Positions 11,584 through 22,901 of a stretch of 64,000 nt of DNA are shown one piece after another. The translations under genes and the position numbers were made by a program. Location: positions 1,048,339 through 1,112,338 of the forward strand of contig NW_006768772.1 in the NCBI RefSeq assembly GCF_000204055.1, read 5' to 3'. The notes below the pieces were generated by a model. That model did no database searches, had not been told where the DNA came from, and was given only the letters and a program-made list of their open reading frames with translations. Numbering within the stretch: the first letter of the stretch is position 1; each line of letters begins with the position of its first letter. This DNA comes from Melampsora larici-populina 98AG31. Its lineage: Eukaryota > Basidiomycota > Pucciniomycetes > Pucciniales > Melampsoraceae.

Positions 11584-12878
11584 TTAGACTCGTCTACGTG
11601 CCACAGGTGCGTCAACATAATCATTGAACATCTGCTCAGCAAGTTGATCTCTTTGCTCAGATGCTTGAGTACGCTGAGTAGAGCTAGGCTCAACCCAGTC
11701 AGGATCTTCATTATTGCCACCCAACCTTTGTTCCAATCTCTCTTTCAACATGTACTCCTCATAGAATTCATCTTCGCCAGATTCAATTCGAATAATATTA
11801 TGTAGTACACAACAAGCTATCACAATCAAGACTTGGATCTTGTATGGGTAGGAAGGCATCAGAGCCAGTATTGGGAATCTCATCTTTGATACACCAAAGA
11901 TCCGTTTGATTATGATTCGAAGTGAAGAGTGGCAATGATTGAAAAGCTCTTTATCTGTCTGGGGTGTGAGACCAGAGTGTTTCCACTCCTTGAGGTGGTA
12001 TCGTACCAACCGATAAGGTGCAAGAAATCCTAGAGCGTTGGCGTATCCAGCGTCGGCAACATAGAAGCGGTCTGAAAAGGGATTGACACACACAAAGTCA
12101 ATAAAAATCAATCTAAGATGAAAGGAAGTAGCTTACCTTCTGGAACTACAAACCGCTGTTCTTCAAGGGCTGGGTGAAGAACACGGGCGTCTGCATGAGA
12201 TCCCTCTAAACCAGCATATACAAAAGTAAACAGCATGTTGAACAAACATCCGGCTAGGACGTTTTGGCTAAGGTCCCCCTTTTGATTTTGATGAGCTGGT
12301 TGATGTTCAGGTGGGACAATAGAAGGAATATGGGTGCCATCAATGGCACCCACACACTTCTCAAAATACAGATACATTCAAGGGTTGTTCCGGATCTCCT
12401 TTGGACAAGCCTCACCACCAGTAGGTTGTACGATATAAATATATTCAAGTGATGCAATTGCTTGGCAGACTCTATTGAAATATTTGCTGATTGTGTGTCC
12501 TGATCGTTGGAATCGTTCTCCAGCCGCTTGATCGGTTCCCGAGTTTCCAATGATGTATAGAAAGATCATAACTTGCTCTTCCTTTGATACGCTACGCTTG
12601 CGGTGGACGACAAGTTTACCTTCAAGGGCTTTCATCAAGCCCTTGAAAGCCAGCTCGTCCATGCGACACACTTCTCTGAACCGGACATCACTGCTTTTGA
12701 GAATCTCCTGTGTATATTCATTTCCTCGAAGTTTTGATGTCCTACAAGGAATCTTTGGGCTTGAAAGAGAGGTTATATAAGCTTGACCGGCTTCAATGAT
12801 TGACTTAAGAAGTTGGATTGGTCTTCGAAAGGATGATTGAGATGAGGAATCAGAGTCTGTATCAGAGGAACTTGACAT
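11584..12878 (-). pseudogene. PIF/Harbinger DDE transposase, inactivated
   Basis: Two exons, 12878-12137 and 12071-11584, are joined by a 65-bp GT-AG intron. The N-terminus is Ser/Asp-rich, then a helix-turn-helix-like region (FQRSGHTISKYFNRV) and the nuclease domain. The first aspartate is in GAIDGTHIPS and the second in VADAGYANALGFLAPY. Two defects are visible. An in-frame TGA at 12378-12380 replaces a codon between RNNP and MYLYFEKC; CGA to TGA is the simplest change. The third catalytic residue, normally Glu in the N-V-I-E-R-x-F-G box, reads lysine (IIIKRIFG, codon AAA). The rest of the domain to the C-terminus is open. It converges on the Myb-like gene inside the same element. Length and order are typical of complete Harbinger transposases. 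Confidence 0.88.
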
Positions 12879-13123
12879 GGTGATGAGGAACTAATTGATG
12901 GCAATCACAATCATAGGAAAAAGGAAGAGTGATCATATGTGATCACATGAATCACTTTCTGTCCTTAATGCTCATCTAAGCAAACATGTCATTACCTCAT
13001 TTTTCACAAATTCTCACAAAACATGGATTTTTGTTTTTTTTTCACAAAAATCACTTTTCTACATGTAGAAAAGTGGTCACTCAGAATGCAATTTCTAGAA
13101 TTTGCGGCTAAGTGAACGCGCCC

Positions 13124-13612
13124 TTAATGTTAACTGAATGCTAAAGATGAGAATGGTTGTAAATGTATTCTTGGAGTGTGTGTTAATGTTAACTGGATGT
13201 TCAAGATGAGAATGGTTGTAAGTGTATTCTTGATAATAGTAAAGGGATCATAAAAATGAGACAAAAAACGACCAGAGGATAAATTAGCGGGGTTCAAGTC
13301 AAAAATTCCAAGCAGGAATCATACAACTTCCGAGTGAATTTTTGAAGCACAAGTTGAGCTAAAGAATCACAAGGAGTCATAAAAAGTGCTCAAATATAAG
13401 CCACTGTTCCTTATAAGAAAAAACAAGTTCTGAGACAACTTACACAAGCTTAAAAAAAGTGCATTATATCTGCTGTTATGGATTCAATGAGAGAGAAAGA
13501 CAAGAAAGACGACCATTAAGAAACAAAAGACCAATCTTACACCTTTTCTTGACACAAAAAAAGGATTTTTTTTCTCCTTGAGCCAAAAAAAATCCACCAT
13601 CTTAAATTTATA
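13124..13612. repeat. Two-copy tandem repeat (59-bp period) and gene-free flank
   Basis: The segment starting TTAATGTTAACTG at 13124 recurs at 13183, both followed by GATGAGAATGGTTGTAA and GTATTCTTG. The Harbinger target duplication is the first three bases of the first copy. No gene lies between here and the MITE at 13613. Confidence 0.7.
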
Positions 13613-14389
13613 CATCATCTCTGACATAACCCATACCCAAAAAATGTTGCCCAAAAGTATGGGTTTTGCCAGAGTATAGGTTACCTCAATCTCTTTCAAA
13701 AGCCATAATTATATATTTGCAGACAAAATATGGGTTATGCCAAAGATTGTACAAAACAAAAAATTGACTTAAGTTCTTGGGAAACCTTAAAAAACATGTC
13801 AGAAAGAGTCTGCTGTGCTGCTTTGCAGCTTTAACATGTAGCAATTGGCAGTGTCTAACAGAGGCTTGGATGGCCCTATCATACCCCTGCACTTGTTGTG
13901 CATTGTCACTTTCCAAGTAAGATAGCATGGTGTCTGAGGCTTTGTGATGGTGGTGGTGGAGGTTTCCTACTATAGATTCTTTTTCATTTGCTTCTTGTTG
14001 CATATTTTCAAATTTCTTGAAACCTTCCTCAATATTGGCCACAATGTATTTAGACAAGTTCGGAGGAAGTATAATATAATTAAGTTTGTGATGTGCGGTG
14101 TGTGAAAGTTAAATAAGGTTGAATAGTGTTAGTATCAATAGGATTTGGCTGTAAATCTTTATGTTTAGAGTTTTTCAAGCCTCCCTCAGTCATTTTTTTT
14201 TCAAATGACCCCTGACTTTTATGGGTTATGAACTCTGGTTTCCCTCAAAAACCTTATGGGTTATGGGGTACTACAAAGTTATGGGTTATGTACCCACTTT
14301 CCCTGCAATTTTTCTGCAGATGGCCAGATTTGTATGGGTTTTGATGGAGTATGGCTTACAGCACAGATTGGTCATGTCAGAGACAACTG
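13613..14389. mobile_element. 777-bp MITE, Tc1/mariner-like ends (copy 1)
   Basis: The ends read CATCATCTCTGACATAACCC and, inverted, CAGTTGTCTCTGACATGACC, each next to a TA dinucleotide, as for Tc1/mariner elements. A second copy of nearly equal length (775 bp) lies at 47905-48679 and matches throughout. The repeated word TATGGGTTATG occurs several times near the right end. On the minus strand a broken frame contains MQQEANEKES and YDRAIQASVRHCQLL; its counterpart in copy 2 is similar, so a captured or ancestral coding segment may be present. There is no transposase. Confidence 0.75.
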
Positions 14390-15383
14390 TAAATTGGAGA
14401 TCTTCACGGAAAGTGTTGTCATACATTATCATTGCTCTAGTCTGGATTCTATTCAACAAGATCTAGAGCGTAGGCCTTTCCTCTCTGAGCTTACGTAGTG
14501 TACTTTCAAGTCCTCTTGAAGTCAACCACTCTCATGGACGGGTCTTGCACTTTGTGCCTTGCTTGAATGGAAAGATAGACTAGTTGGGAGGAAATCAGAT
14601 GACCTTGCAGCTCTGTCTCCATCACTGCAAGGATAATGGATTTATCCATGGTGAAAAATGATTGAATTTATAGAATTGACAAAGAATTGTTTCTGAAATT
14701 GAGGGCTCAGTTTTGGCCCAAAATTGGTGAAAACAAATTTAGGGAGAGATACAATGCTCTTTGTGCTGGAATGTTTTTTGGATTTGCTTGAAGCATTTGT
14801 CTCAGCATAGACTCAGGAAGCAATTTCTGATGCTTTTTATGGTTTTCAAAAGCTCGCAGCAGTGCAAAAAATCTGGAGAAATCAGGCCATATCAGGAATG
14901 CCATTTGTGATATATGGGGATTGTTTTGGATCTCTTGTTGCCTTTGTCTTGGATAGATACAAGGTATGAAATCAAAAATTGTTATCAGTTTGACCCATGT
15001 ATTGCAAATGTAAATTGGGTCAGCAGCTGCCATACAGTTTCAACGAATCACATGTGATGAATTACATGCTTATCCAGAAAAATCCTCCAAAAAATGTTCA
15101 ACAGAGGGGATATTGTCCTTTACTTGTCATTTTTTTGGATTGTTTGTGCCAATCATGGACACTGGTGCTTTTAAATTTGGTGACCAAGTCCTGCATCTTT
15201 ATCTGTCATAAAAAAGCTTGTAAATTACTAAACTAAGTGCTTGCATTTTTTGATGTCAGCCAAAAATTTCCAAGAGGCCAAAAGTAGCACAGTTTGACTT
15301 AACTGATTCTTTCATATTTTTCAGACCAATATGAAGCATACCATCAAAATTCCAGTCTCAATCATTTTTCACCATGGAGAAAT
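14390..15383. other. Intergenic stretch without a supported gene
   Basis: One 108-codon minus-strand frame (14707-15033) has no recognisable domain and is not supported by anything else. No repeat structure was seen. Confidence 0.55.
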
Positions 15384-15780
15384 AGGACCCCAGAATGCCC
15401 CTAATAAAGGTACTCTAGTAGAAACATACCTTTTGAGCTCCTACAGAGCTACGCTTAATGGGATTATACCCATTCTAATTAAAACCACATTTCTGACTTC
15501 AGTTATTGCCAGCCCTTGCCAGCCTTGCAAGTCTTTGACAGGGACTTATAAATTGTGGCAAGTTACTTTAGCCAATAAAGTCAAAGTCTTTTGTATGCCT
15601 GTGATAGTTTCAGAGTTGCAAAAGGACTTGTGAAACACTGTGAAAGGCCTAACAAAGTCCAAGGAAATTAGGCCTCCCCTATATCTATGGGTGAATGGAG
15701 GAGGGGACTTGAAATTTTGGCAGGGGTGGATGTCTGATGTTTCTACTAGACTACCTTTAGCAATGGCATTCTGGGGTCCT
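15384..15780. mobile_element. 397-bp MITE with AGGACCC termini
   Basis: Imperfect terminal inverted repeats of about 44 bp begin AGGACCCCAGAATGCC at 15384 and at the complement of 15780. The flanking octamers GGAGAAAT (15376-15383) and GGATAGAT (15781-15788) match at six of eight positions, consistent with an aged 8-bp duplication. The first 18 bases resemble the ends of the large transposon at 53767-59629 (AGGACCCTGGAATGCCCC). I infer a non-autonomous relative of that family; it has no coding capacity. Confidence 0.65.
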
Positions 15781-16948
15781 GGATAGATCCATTGTCCTTG
15801 TGTATTGGAATCCATCTCATAGCAGCTCTTTGGCCCCACTAAGTCATTTTCATGGTTAATTTACACCTTCTTGACCCATCAGTCCTTTTTAAGAAGATCT
15901 GTTCCTCAATTGCAATCATCTTCCCTTCTCCCTATATAGTATCAGGTGGCAGACTGGGAATGTGCGTGGCCATTCAACATAAACAAAAAGGTTAATACAT
16001 CAGAACTCAGGCCCAACCATTACTTACTTACTCAAAACAATCTGTACCTTTCCTCAAAATCTCAAGTTGATACCCATCCAAGAATGAGTGGCCCTGCCTG
16101 AAACATATGCCAGTTATTCCTTGAATTGCCGCAGTAATGATCAATCAAGTGAAATTCACGGGCAGGACAGTCCAAAGTTTAAACTCAAATTGTAAAAGAA
16201 CAAATAACCTCTGGTTGTTCAACTTCAAGTTGTTAGCTTTGTACATAAGCTAACACACACTTATTAAAGAGAATTGAACAATCTAAGAGAAAAGAAGATT
16301 GTTGACAAGAACAATTTATGAATTTGATTTCTTTTAACTAACTAATCATCTAAACATATACAACTTACACTGGTGGTTGTTCAAGTTGTTGTATACCTTT
16401 GTGAATTAGCTAACCCACACTGCTCAAGAATTATTGAACAATCTAAGAGAAAAGAAGAGTGTTGACCAAAACAATTTATGAGTTTGATTTCTTTTAACTA
16501 ACTAATCATTTAAAGAAATCCAGCTTACACCTGTGGTGTTTCAAGTTGTTAGCTTTCTGAATCATCTGGCACCTGGCACACATTGATCACAGAGTATTTA
16601 ACATACAAAAGAAGATTGTTGACCAAAAAAATTTATGAGTTGGATTAAGAAAAAGGAAAACAGAAATTAAATCTAAAAAGGTATTTTAAGAGAAATCAAG
16701 ATACATAGTGATGTCATAACATTCTTTCACAGATGCAGTGATGTAAAAGAAGATCTCAATTATTGCACTAGGCCAACATATTTGGCTGGGACACCAAAAT
16801 ACAAGGAGTCCTTGGATTTTGTAACCAATTTATTCACAGACTTATATCCACCAACATTACACCAACTTAATATGATCAAGTTAACCATCTGACAATTGAC
16901 CAAGGCTATCCCAAACCAACATCTCATATGACATGAAAAATTGTCAAC
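15781..16948. other. Gene-free stretch containing a tandem repeat
   Basis: No gene was seen. The notable content is the three-copy tandem repeat from about 16205 to 16660, listed separately. The rest is AT-rich unique-looking sequence. Confidence 0.55.
16205..16660. repeat. Three diverged tandem copies, period about 160 bp
   Basis: Each copy opens with a GTTGTTCAAGTTGTT-like word (near 16213, 16376 and 16533) and continues with TTGAACAATCTAAGAGAAAAG, GTGTTGACC and AATTTATGAGTTTGATT-like blocks. The third copy is the most diverged and is interrupted. No coding potential. Confidence 0.7.
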
Positions 16949-17957
16949 TGTAAGAGGTTCTGCGGAGCAGAACCTCTAGCTTGTTAACAAGAATATATAT
17001 TGGGTTGAACCCTTAGAATAAAATACATACAACACTTATCACTCAGTATCAAGAGTGTACCAAAAAAATTATATATAAAGATATATTACAAGGCATTTAG
17101 AATAAAAGAGATCATAATTAGAAATGACAGCATAACATGATTATGACTAGCACAAACTAAAAAAGGGGTTCAGACCAAACCCAGTCAAGATTTCAAACCC
17201 TGACCAAGCTGAATTAAAAGAGGCGGTAACGACCGTTACTTAATGAAACAAGGCAATAGCGAGAAACTAGGCAAACTCAACATTTGAACCCTGGACAAAG
17301 AATTATAACAATATATATTTTCAAAGGTATAAAGATAGGCTATTCTCGAAGTACAAAAGGATCTTTATCCCTTATCACACACCAAACTTATCGTAACAAA
17401 ACTTTATAAACTAAAGCTAAATACAAATACCTTTTTTTACTTACAACTTGATCAAATCCCAGACCGTTATACAATCAGAATCTTAGATACTACTTTTCTT
17501 CTTATAAACTCCCTCATACTTTCAAACAAGTTCCTTTTCCTCTATTTTCATATTTATCTAAAGGAGTTTTTGCTGTAGATCAACTTGGTAGTTCTTGTTG
17601 ACCAGTAATTCTCTAATCTTTTCCTCTTTTTCCGATAAACTGTTATTGGACCACTGCCAAAGCAAGCCTTAAATATAACCGCTGTTCTTAGTGGTCAATT
17701 TAAGAAGATTTGTTCGTGAGTGCATTGAACATACTGGCAGCAGTAACCATCCTGCACCTTAGACAGTAAAACTAACAATTGTTTCTTACTTTTACAGATT
17801 GCTTGCCAAGAATATAAAGCTACTTCTTGAATTTATAGATAAGTCTATTTAGATTTCAAAGATATAACTTTTGTGAGTAACAAAATTCACCCTGCTCTTT
17901 CAAATTCGTCATCAATTTGAAGAGTTAGGCTGACAAAAATGGTGCTGAACCTCTACA
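16949..17957. mobile_element. Possible solo LTR, about 1.0 kb
   Basis: The stretch begins TGTAAGAGGTTC and ends GAACCTCTACA, which are inverted relatives of each other and have the TG...CA termini of long terminal repeats. It contains TATA-like sequence (near 17070) and no gene. I could not find a matching 4-6 bp target duplication (TCAAC against TCCCT), and no partner LTR lies in the window, so this is tentative. Confidence 0.35.
16953..16977. repeat. Perfect 25-bp hairpin
   Basis: AGAGGTTCTGC (16953-16963), a three-base loop GGA, and GCAGAACCTCT (16967-16977) form a perfect stem. A 12-bp palindrome CTTGTTAACAAG follows directly. Its place at the start of the putative LTR suggests a structured transcript end, but this is inference. 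Confidence 0.8.
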
Positions 17958-18680
17958 TCCCTCTACGCAAGCAGAGACTGTGTTACAGCATGTGTGGCAG
18001 GGATGGTCCTGTAATTTCAAGGATAAGGTTGATGACCCCATGCAGTTTGTGCAATATTGTTTGAGAATTGATATACTCTCTCAGGCTCTATTGCAATGAC
18101 ACAGCTCTCTTATTACATTCAACACCTAATATGTACAGTTGATGTCATACAAGTCAACCGGTCTATGTATGTAAGTACTTAATCACAGCCCTCTATGCAC
18201 ACAGATAGTGTGTGGCACATCCTGCGAGTGGGGATGGCCATGTACTGTTGCAGATAAGGTTGACAATCACATAAAGGTTGCGTAAATAATAATCAAGAAC
18301 TGATTTACTTGGTCTATTGTGATGGCACTTTCTTGGTCTCTTATTGCAGTCAAACCTGATACTCTCGATTGCAGAAAAGCTGACCAACACTTGTACATAA
18401 AGGTTTACCTTTTGTAGCAGCGGTGATAAAATACCTCTGTGTATTCCATGCACCATGGCACTTTTTATGTAAAGAAAAGGAGACTCCAAACACCAATCAA
18501 TCTACGCAATCCAAGCAGGAAGCAAAAAAAGGTGGTGAAGCATCAAAGGGCATAGCTGTTACAAAACAATGAGCTTCTCTACAATGAAAAACTAAATCCA
18601 TGTACACCAAAACGTGAAAAAGGCAGAGACTAGTCTCTTATTGCATTCAAAACCTGCTACTCTTGCTTGCAGAAAAGAAC
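17958..18680. repeat. Diverged tandem copies of a ~200-300 bp unit
   Basis: Related segments start near 17960 (CCCTCTACGCAAGCAGAGAC), 18188 (CCCTCTATGCACACAGATAG) and about 18500 (ATCTACGCAATCCAAG). Each later contains a TCTCTTATTGCATTCAAAACCTG-type block and, in two of them, TTGCAGAAAAG. They are degraded; the boundaries are approximate. No gene was seen. Confidence 0.5.
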
Positions 18681-19964
18681 ACAGCATTATGCTCAATGAT
18701 GCAATGGTTGGGAAGAGTTGGACGGACAGCAACTCAGACAGTCTACAAAAAATGTAAAAGTTCAACTGATTTGCTGATGATGTGCTGCCTATCCAGCCAT
18801 CCTACTGAGTTGTTCATTGAACCTGCACACTTGCCTGGGTATGTTTTCCAACAATTTTCATCAGCCAATTGTAGATTTTGTCAAAAACATGAACTAAGCT
18901 CATAATTGAGAGAGCATTCAAAGGCCTGTGAAAATGTTCAAGTCGGATTGCGGCCCGCGGGATGCTGGCCAGTACGTATGACACCGCAGTGTACATTTCA
19001 TAGCATTTCATATATAATATCATTGAAATATTCCCATAAAGTGCTGCCATGTATCAAAGCGTATTGACAAGCTCACATAGAATCTCATTATGGCAAAGAT
19101 GGCAAAGGTCATTCATCAAACATTGTTGATCATCCCCTACACCAGTATCAACATCACAAGTTGAGGACGTTTTGATGTACCATTTCTGAGCAAAACCAAT
19201 AATGTACTCATAAAGGCTATTACTAATGGTAACTTATCAGAAAGTGCATGGAAGATCCATTCAAAGAAGTGGATTGGATGTCAAGATATTGTTGAAAGAA
19301 GACATAGATCAATATCAAGTATGGATAAATCCTTCCGCCATTCTCAGATGACAAATCCTCTGTGATCCCAATTGCCATCACATTCAAAAAGACAGTCATA
19401 TTTAAAATTGTGTTGATTGCCACTGCTCCAGTAGCATAGAGTGAAAAGTTCCCAACCGCTGGCAGTCTTGCAAGAAGCACTTAGTAAAACCAAAGGACCA
19501 ACACGGCTAATTGTCTTCCCAATTCTGATCTCCACCTTTGGTAGACCATCCATTTCACCCTGACTACCATCACCCTCATTGATACATGTTTTTTTAAAGG
19601 AGTGAAGGATCAAGGCAACCGAAAAGGATTTGGAGATGTATTTCATCATCCTTGGTATCACACAGTTGGGAGGATTAAGGTGTGTGACACACAGTGACAT
19701 TCAAATACTGTGAATGTTTGAAATAATGTGAAATGGCTAGCGGCTGGCGGGCCGGCGAGAAAAGTTCAAGACCCTTCAAATTCTCTGATAATTTATGGTC
19801 CCTTACTTTACCCTTTTAATTGGCCAAGATACTATCAGTTTCATCTGGACCCAACCCACACACAATATTCCACATGTTGTTGCTTTAGAATCCTGACAAG
19901 TCTTAAGATATTCACCCCAATCTTTGTCACAATCTTCCATATCTAAAGTTTAGTCAACCACTTA
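18681..19964. other. Gene-free stretch with unsupported frames
   Basis: Several overlapping frames of 70-118 codons lie on both strands (the longest at 19344-19700 minus), none with a recognisable domain or consistent splicing. I treat them as chance or as remains of an unidentified repeat. Confidence 0.45.
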
Positions 19965-20338
19965 GATAGAATCATGAATCACAGCTTTGTTGCAACCATC
20001 TTGTTGGCATCCATATCATTTAGCCAAGTGTTTGGTTCAGTGAGTGATTTACATGCACTTTCACACCACCCATGTCCCGGTTGAACATCAAGATGATGTT
20101 TGACTGCTGTGGTCCAAGCACTTTCTCCATCCATGTAGATAGCATTGTACACATCCTGAAACATCATCAGGTTCTGTCTGAGCTTGGCCAGCGCATCAAT
20201 GGGTTTCACTACAGCCCCATCAGCTGATATCATTTCTTTTTCACTCTTGAGACCTTCAGTCACTGAACCAAAGGCTTGGCTAAATGATATGGATTCCAAC
20301 AAGATGGTTGTGATGAAGCTGAGTTTCATGATTCTATC
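19965..20338. repeat. Inverted repeat, arms of about 77 bp
   Basis: The left arm 19965-20042 starts GATAGAATCATGA and contains CATATCATTTAGCCAAG; the right arm 20262-20338 carries the complement, with scattered mismatches. The arms enclose about 220 bp. This looks like the terminal repeats of a small foldback element; no clear target duplication was found. Confidence 0.65.
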
Positions 20339-20717
20339 ACTGTGTCCAAAACTCTGTGGCATGGCGATGTGCACACACCAAACAGTTGTTGTAAAAGCTG
20401 GACCAGACCGTGAAACAGTTTTCATGACCAAAGCCAAAATTGCCTTTGTTGAGGTCCTCAGACAGTGACGGTGACAGTGACAGTGCAAAATCAATGTCTG
20501 ATCTCGGGTTTTCAGACCTTTGTTTAAGACCATCAATTTCTGCTGAGTGCAACATCCCATTACCCTATGTTACAACAGGCGGTCAAGTATTGTTGACATG
20601 TTGAAGAAAATGTCTTTGAATCCAATCAAGGTGGTCTATTGCTTGTCTCATTTTCAGGTTTATATGTCCACACTGAAACATTCATGAGACTTTCATGAGA
20701 AATGTTTGTAGGACACT
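20339..20717. other. Gene-free spacer
   Basis: No gene or repeat with defined ends was recognised between the two inverted-repeat elements. Confidence 0.5.
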
Positions 20718-21332
20718 GTAAACATCATTCAACTTCCCCAAGTGAGCAGGAAAAAATGATTGGGAGTATGATTTTTCATAAAATGGTCTATCACTCCACA
20801 CCTGAGCCATAAAAACCACACTACATATGTGCAGAAAGCTAAGTCAATAGTTGTCTATCATGTACATACAGGTCTGCTCAGTTTTTTGCCCATCAGAATA
20901 AATAAATCACATGTTATGCCACATGTAACTTTTTCGACTTTGGATTTTTTTTCCCAAACATTCACTACATATAATTCTGTAGCTGCTCAGGCAATATTGT
21001 TGAAGCTATTTCTTAGTAACAGAACGGGTGTTACATGCAGTTGAGTTGATGCAATCACACCAAAACATTGAGTCAGTGTATGTAGTCAATCTTTTGAATG
21101 CTTTTTTCAATCTGAAAGAAGTTACAGCATGTATTACATATGAATAAGTTATCCTGATGAGCAGATAACTGAGCAGAACTGTATGTACATGATAACCACA
21201 TATTCACTGAGCCTGCCACACATATGTAGTGTGGGTTTTATGGCTCAGGTGTGGAGTGATAGACCATTTTATGACAAATCATACTCCCAATCATTTTTTC
21301 CTGCCCCCTTGGGGAAGTTGTTTAATGTTTGC
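20718..21332. mobile_element. Foldback element with 114-bp arms
   Basis: The left arm 20718-20831 and right arm 21219-21332 are reverse complements with a few mismatches; both contain AATGATTGGGAGTATGATTT and CTATCACTCCACACCTGAG. The interior of about 390 bp is unique and noncoding. Similarity stops sharply at the outer edges, as expected of a MITE, but a target duplication could not be assigned. Confidence 0.7.
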
Positions 21333-21730
21333 AGTGGGACTAGTTGGGTTAGTCTTGGTTGCTTTGTTATACGCAAGTAAATACCTCGTGAAGTTGGCCA
21401 GTGATTGACAAATCCATGTGTTTGCCTTTGGAAGCAAGTCATGACCAGTGAGCTCACCACAACCCCTCTCTTGAAGTGATGAGATCTTTTGAGCTGGAGA
21501 AGAAGGGAGCATCAGGATCTTGGCATCAAAACATGTTGATGCAAGGAGGGTATGGATCAACACATAATGCTTTGAACCTGATTTGTATCAAATGGCAAGG
21601 GAAATATTGATAAAGTAACAACTCCGGTCAGGGAACACAATCCTGGGATGTAAACTCTGGAGCTTGCTATGTTCACCTCAAGGGCTCAATTGGTCTTGAC
21701 TCTTTCAAAGCAAATGACTACCGACATATG

Positions 21731-21814
21731 ATTAAATAGTGCATATTTCATTTTTGCATTAAAAAATTACAGAATGTGATTTCTGGTCAGAATTTTCTTC
21801 AGTGAACACGCCCT
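21731..21814. mobile_element. Unpaired Harbinger-type element end
   Basis: Read on the minus strand from 21814, the sequence starts GGGCGTGTTCACT and matches the left end of the element at 1017 for about 85 bp, including CCAGAAATCACATTCTG. The base run TAA follows directly outside. No partner end with the same flank was found nearby, so this is a truncated copy or one whose other end has been lost. Confidence 0.6.
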
Positions 21815-22131
21815 AAGTGTTAGTAACATCTTCTTTAGATGAAGAGGACATGTCTTTCACAAAACAACTGATCATCTTTACAAAGCCAACTCCCTCCTTC
21901 CCCAATTCCAATTTGTTAAAATAAGTTCCAACTACAAAGATTTCATACTAAAATTAATATAGGATATTGTTTGAGAAAAAATTGGATTGTATTGCTTGAT
22001 TGATTATGCAATAATGTCTCTATCTGAACCTAAAACTGTTGCTGTCTGCTAAATAAACTATCACTTGACGCATGACTCTATCCTACTTCTACATGAATGA
22101 TAATAATCTCACTAATTGTATGGTCACATTA
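21815..22131. other. Gene-free spacer
   Basis: Short AT-rich stretch with no gene and no repeat that I could define. Confidence 0.5.
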
Positions 22132-22657
22132 GACTTGTACAAATATAGAAAAAGAAATTTAGAGGGAAAAATTGAGAGCAAAAAAATTACAACCTTGTTA
22201 TTGCATACAGTCTGTACATGGAGGGTATGAGATGTACGAAGCGAGCAAATTTTTATTTGACTCTCAATTTTTGGGGGGTCTCTCAAAGTAGGATTTTAAA
22301 ATGGAGAGTCAAAAGATTTTGAACCTTTTTGAACCGTATCTTTTCTATCCAAGCATGTCACAGTATATCGACCACTTCCCTTGCACTGCCATGACGCTGT
22401 ATTAGACTGTATTCATGTGTGGTAGGTGGAAATGAGCAATGTCACTAGCGAGAGAGTTTAAAATCTTTTGACTCTCAATTTTGAAATCCTACTTTGAGAG
22501 ACCCCCCAAAAATTGAGAGTCGAATAAAAACTGACTCGCTTCCTCTCGCTCTGTACATCTCATAAACTCCATGTACAGGCTATACACAATAATAAAGTTG
22601 TAATTTTTGTGCTCTCAATTTTTGTCTCAAAATGTCTTTTTTATGTTTGAACAAGTC
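22132..22657. mobile_element. 526-bp foldback MITE with ~190-bp arms
   Basis: The arms run inward from GACTTGT at 22132 and from its complement at 22657, with TA outside each end, and pair for about 190 bp, leaving a spacer of roughly 130 bp. The arms share GACTCTCAATTTTTGGGGGG and TCTCTCAAAGTAGGATTT. Arms this long could form a large RNA hairpin if transcribed. No coding sequence. Confidence 0.75.
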
Positions 22658-22901
22658 TATTCTCTAATTTTTATATTGATATGAATTCAAAAATAATCAA
22701 ATTCAACTGCTTTGATTTTCTGGCATTGAACATTTTCATCCACTACTTAATTTCAAGGGCGGGCGTGCCCGCCTCAAGTCTAGTTACAGGTAAACATAAG
22801 ATCAAACAGTTCAGTAAACCTGAACACTCATTCTTTAGGGATCCAACCGCCAAAGGAGTTGCATCGCCGTGACCTGGACAAACGTGGCACAGTCACCACA
22901 G
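22658..22901. other. Gene-free spacer
   Basis: No gene. A GGGCGGGCGTGCCCGCC palindrome-like word occurs near 22757. Confidence 0.4.

Larger units (their letters stand above)
8656..13123. mobile_element. Full-length PIF/Harbinger transposon with two genes
   Basis: The element starts GGGCGCGTTCACTTA at 8656 and ends with the reverse complement at 13123. TTA flanks both ends (8653-8655 and 13124-13126), the target duplication of this superfamily. It is 4,468 bp long and carries the two genes expected of autonomous Harbinger elements, converging on each other: a Myb/SANT-like DNA-binding protein on the plus strand and a DDE transposase on the minus strand. The transposase is inactivated, so this copy could now move only with proteins supplied by another element. 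Confidence 0.88.

Noticed and set aside
19979..20560. 193-codon minus-strand frame
   Set aside because: It spans both arms of an inverted repeat, so its length comes from the repeat; no recognisable domain.
1017..21814. One giant element bounded by the similar ends at 1017 and 21814
   Set aside because: The outside triplets differ (TTA against TAA), while 1017 and 5978 have matching TTA; the 21814 end is better seen as a separate truncated copy.
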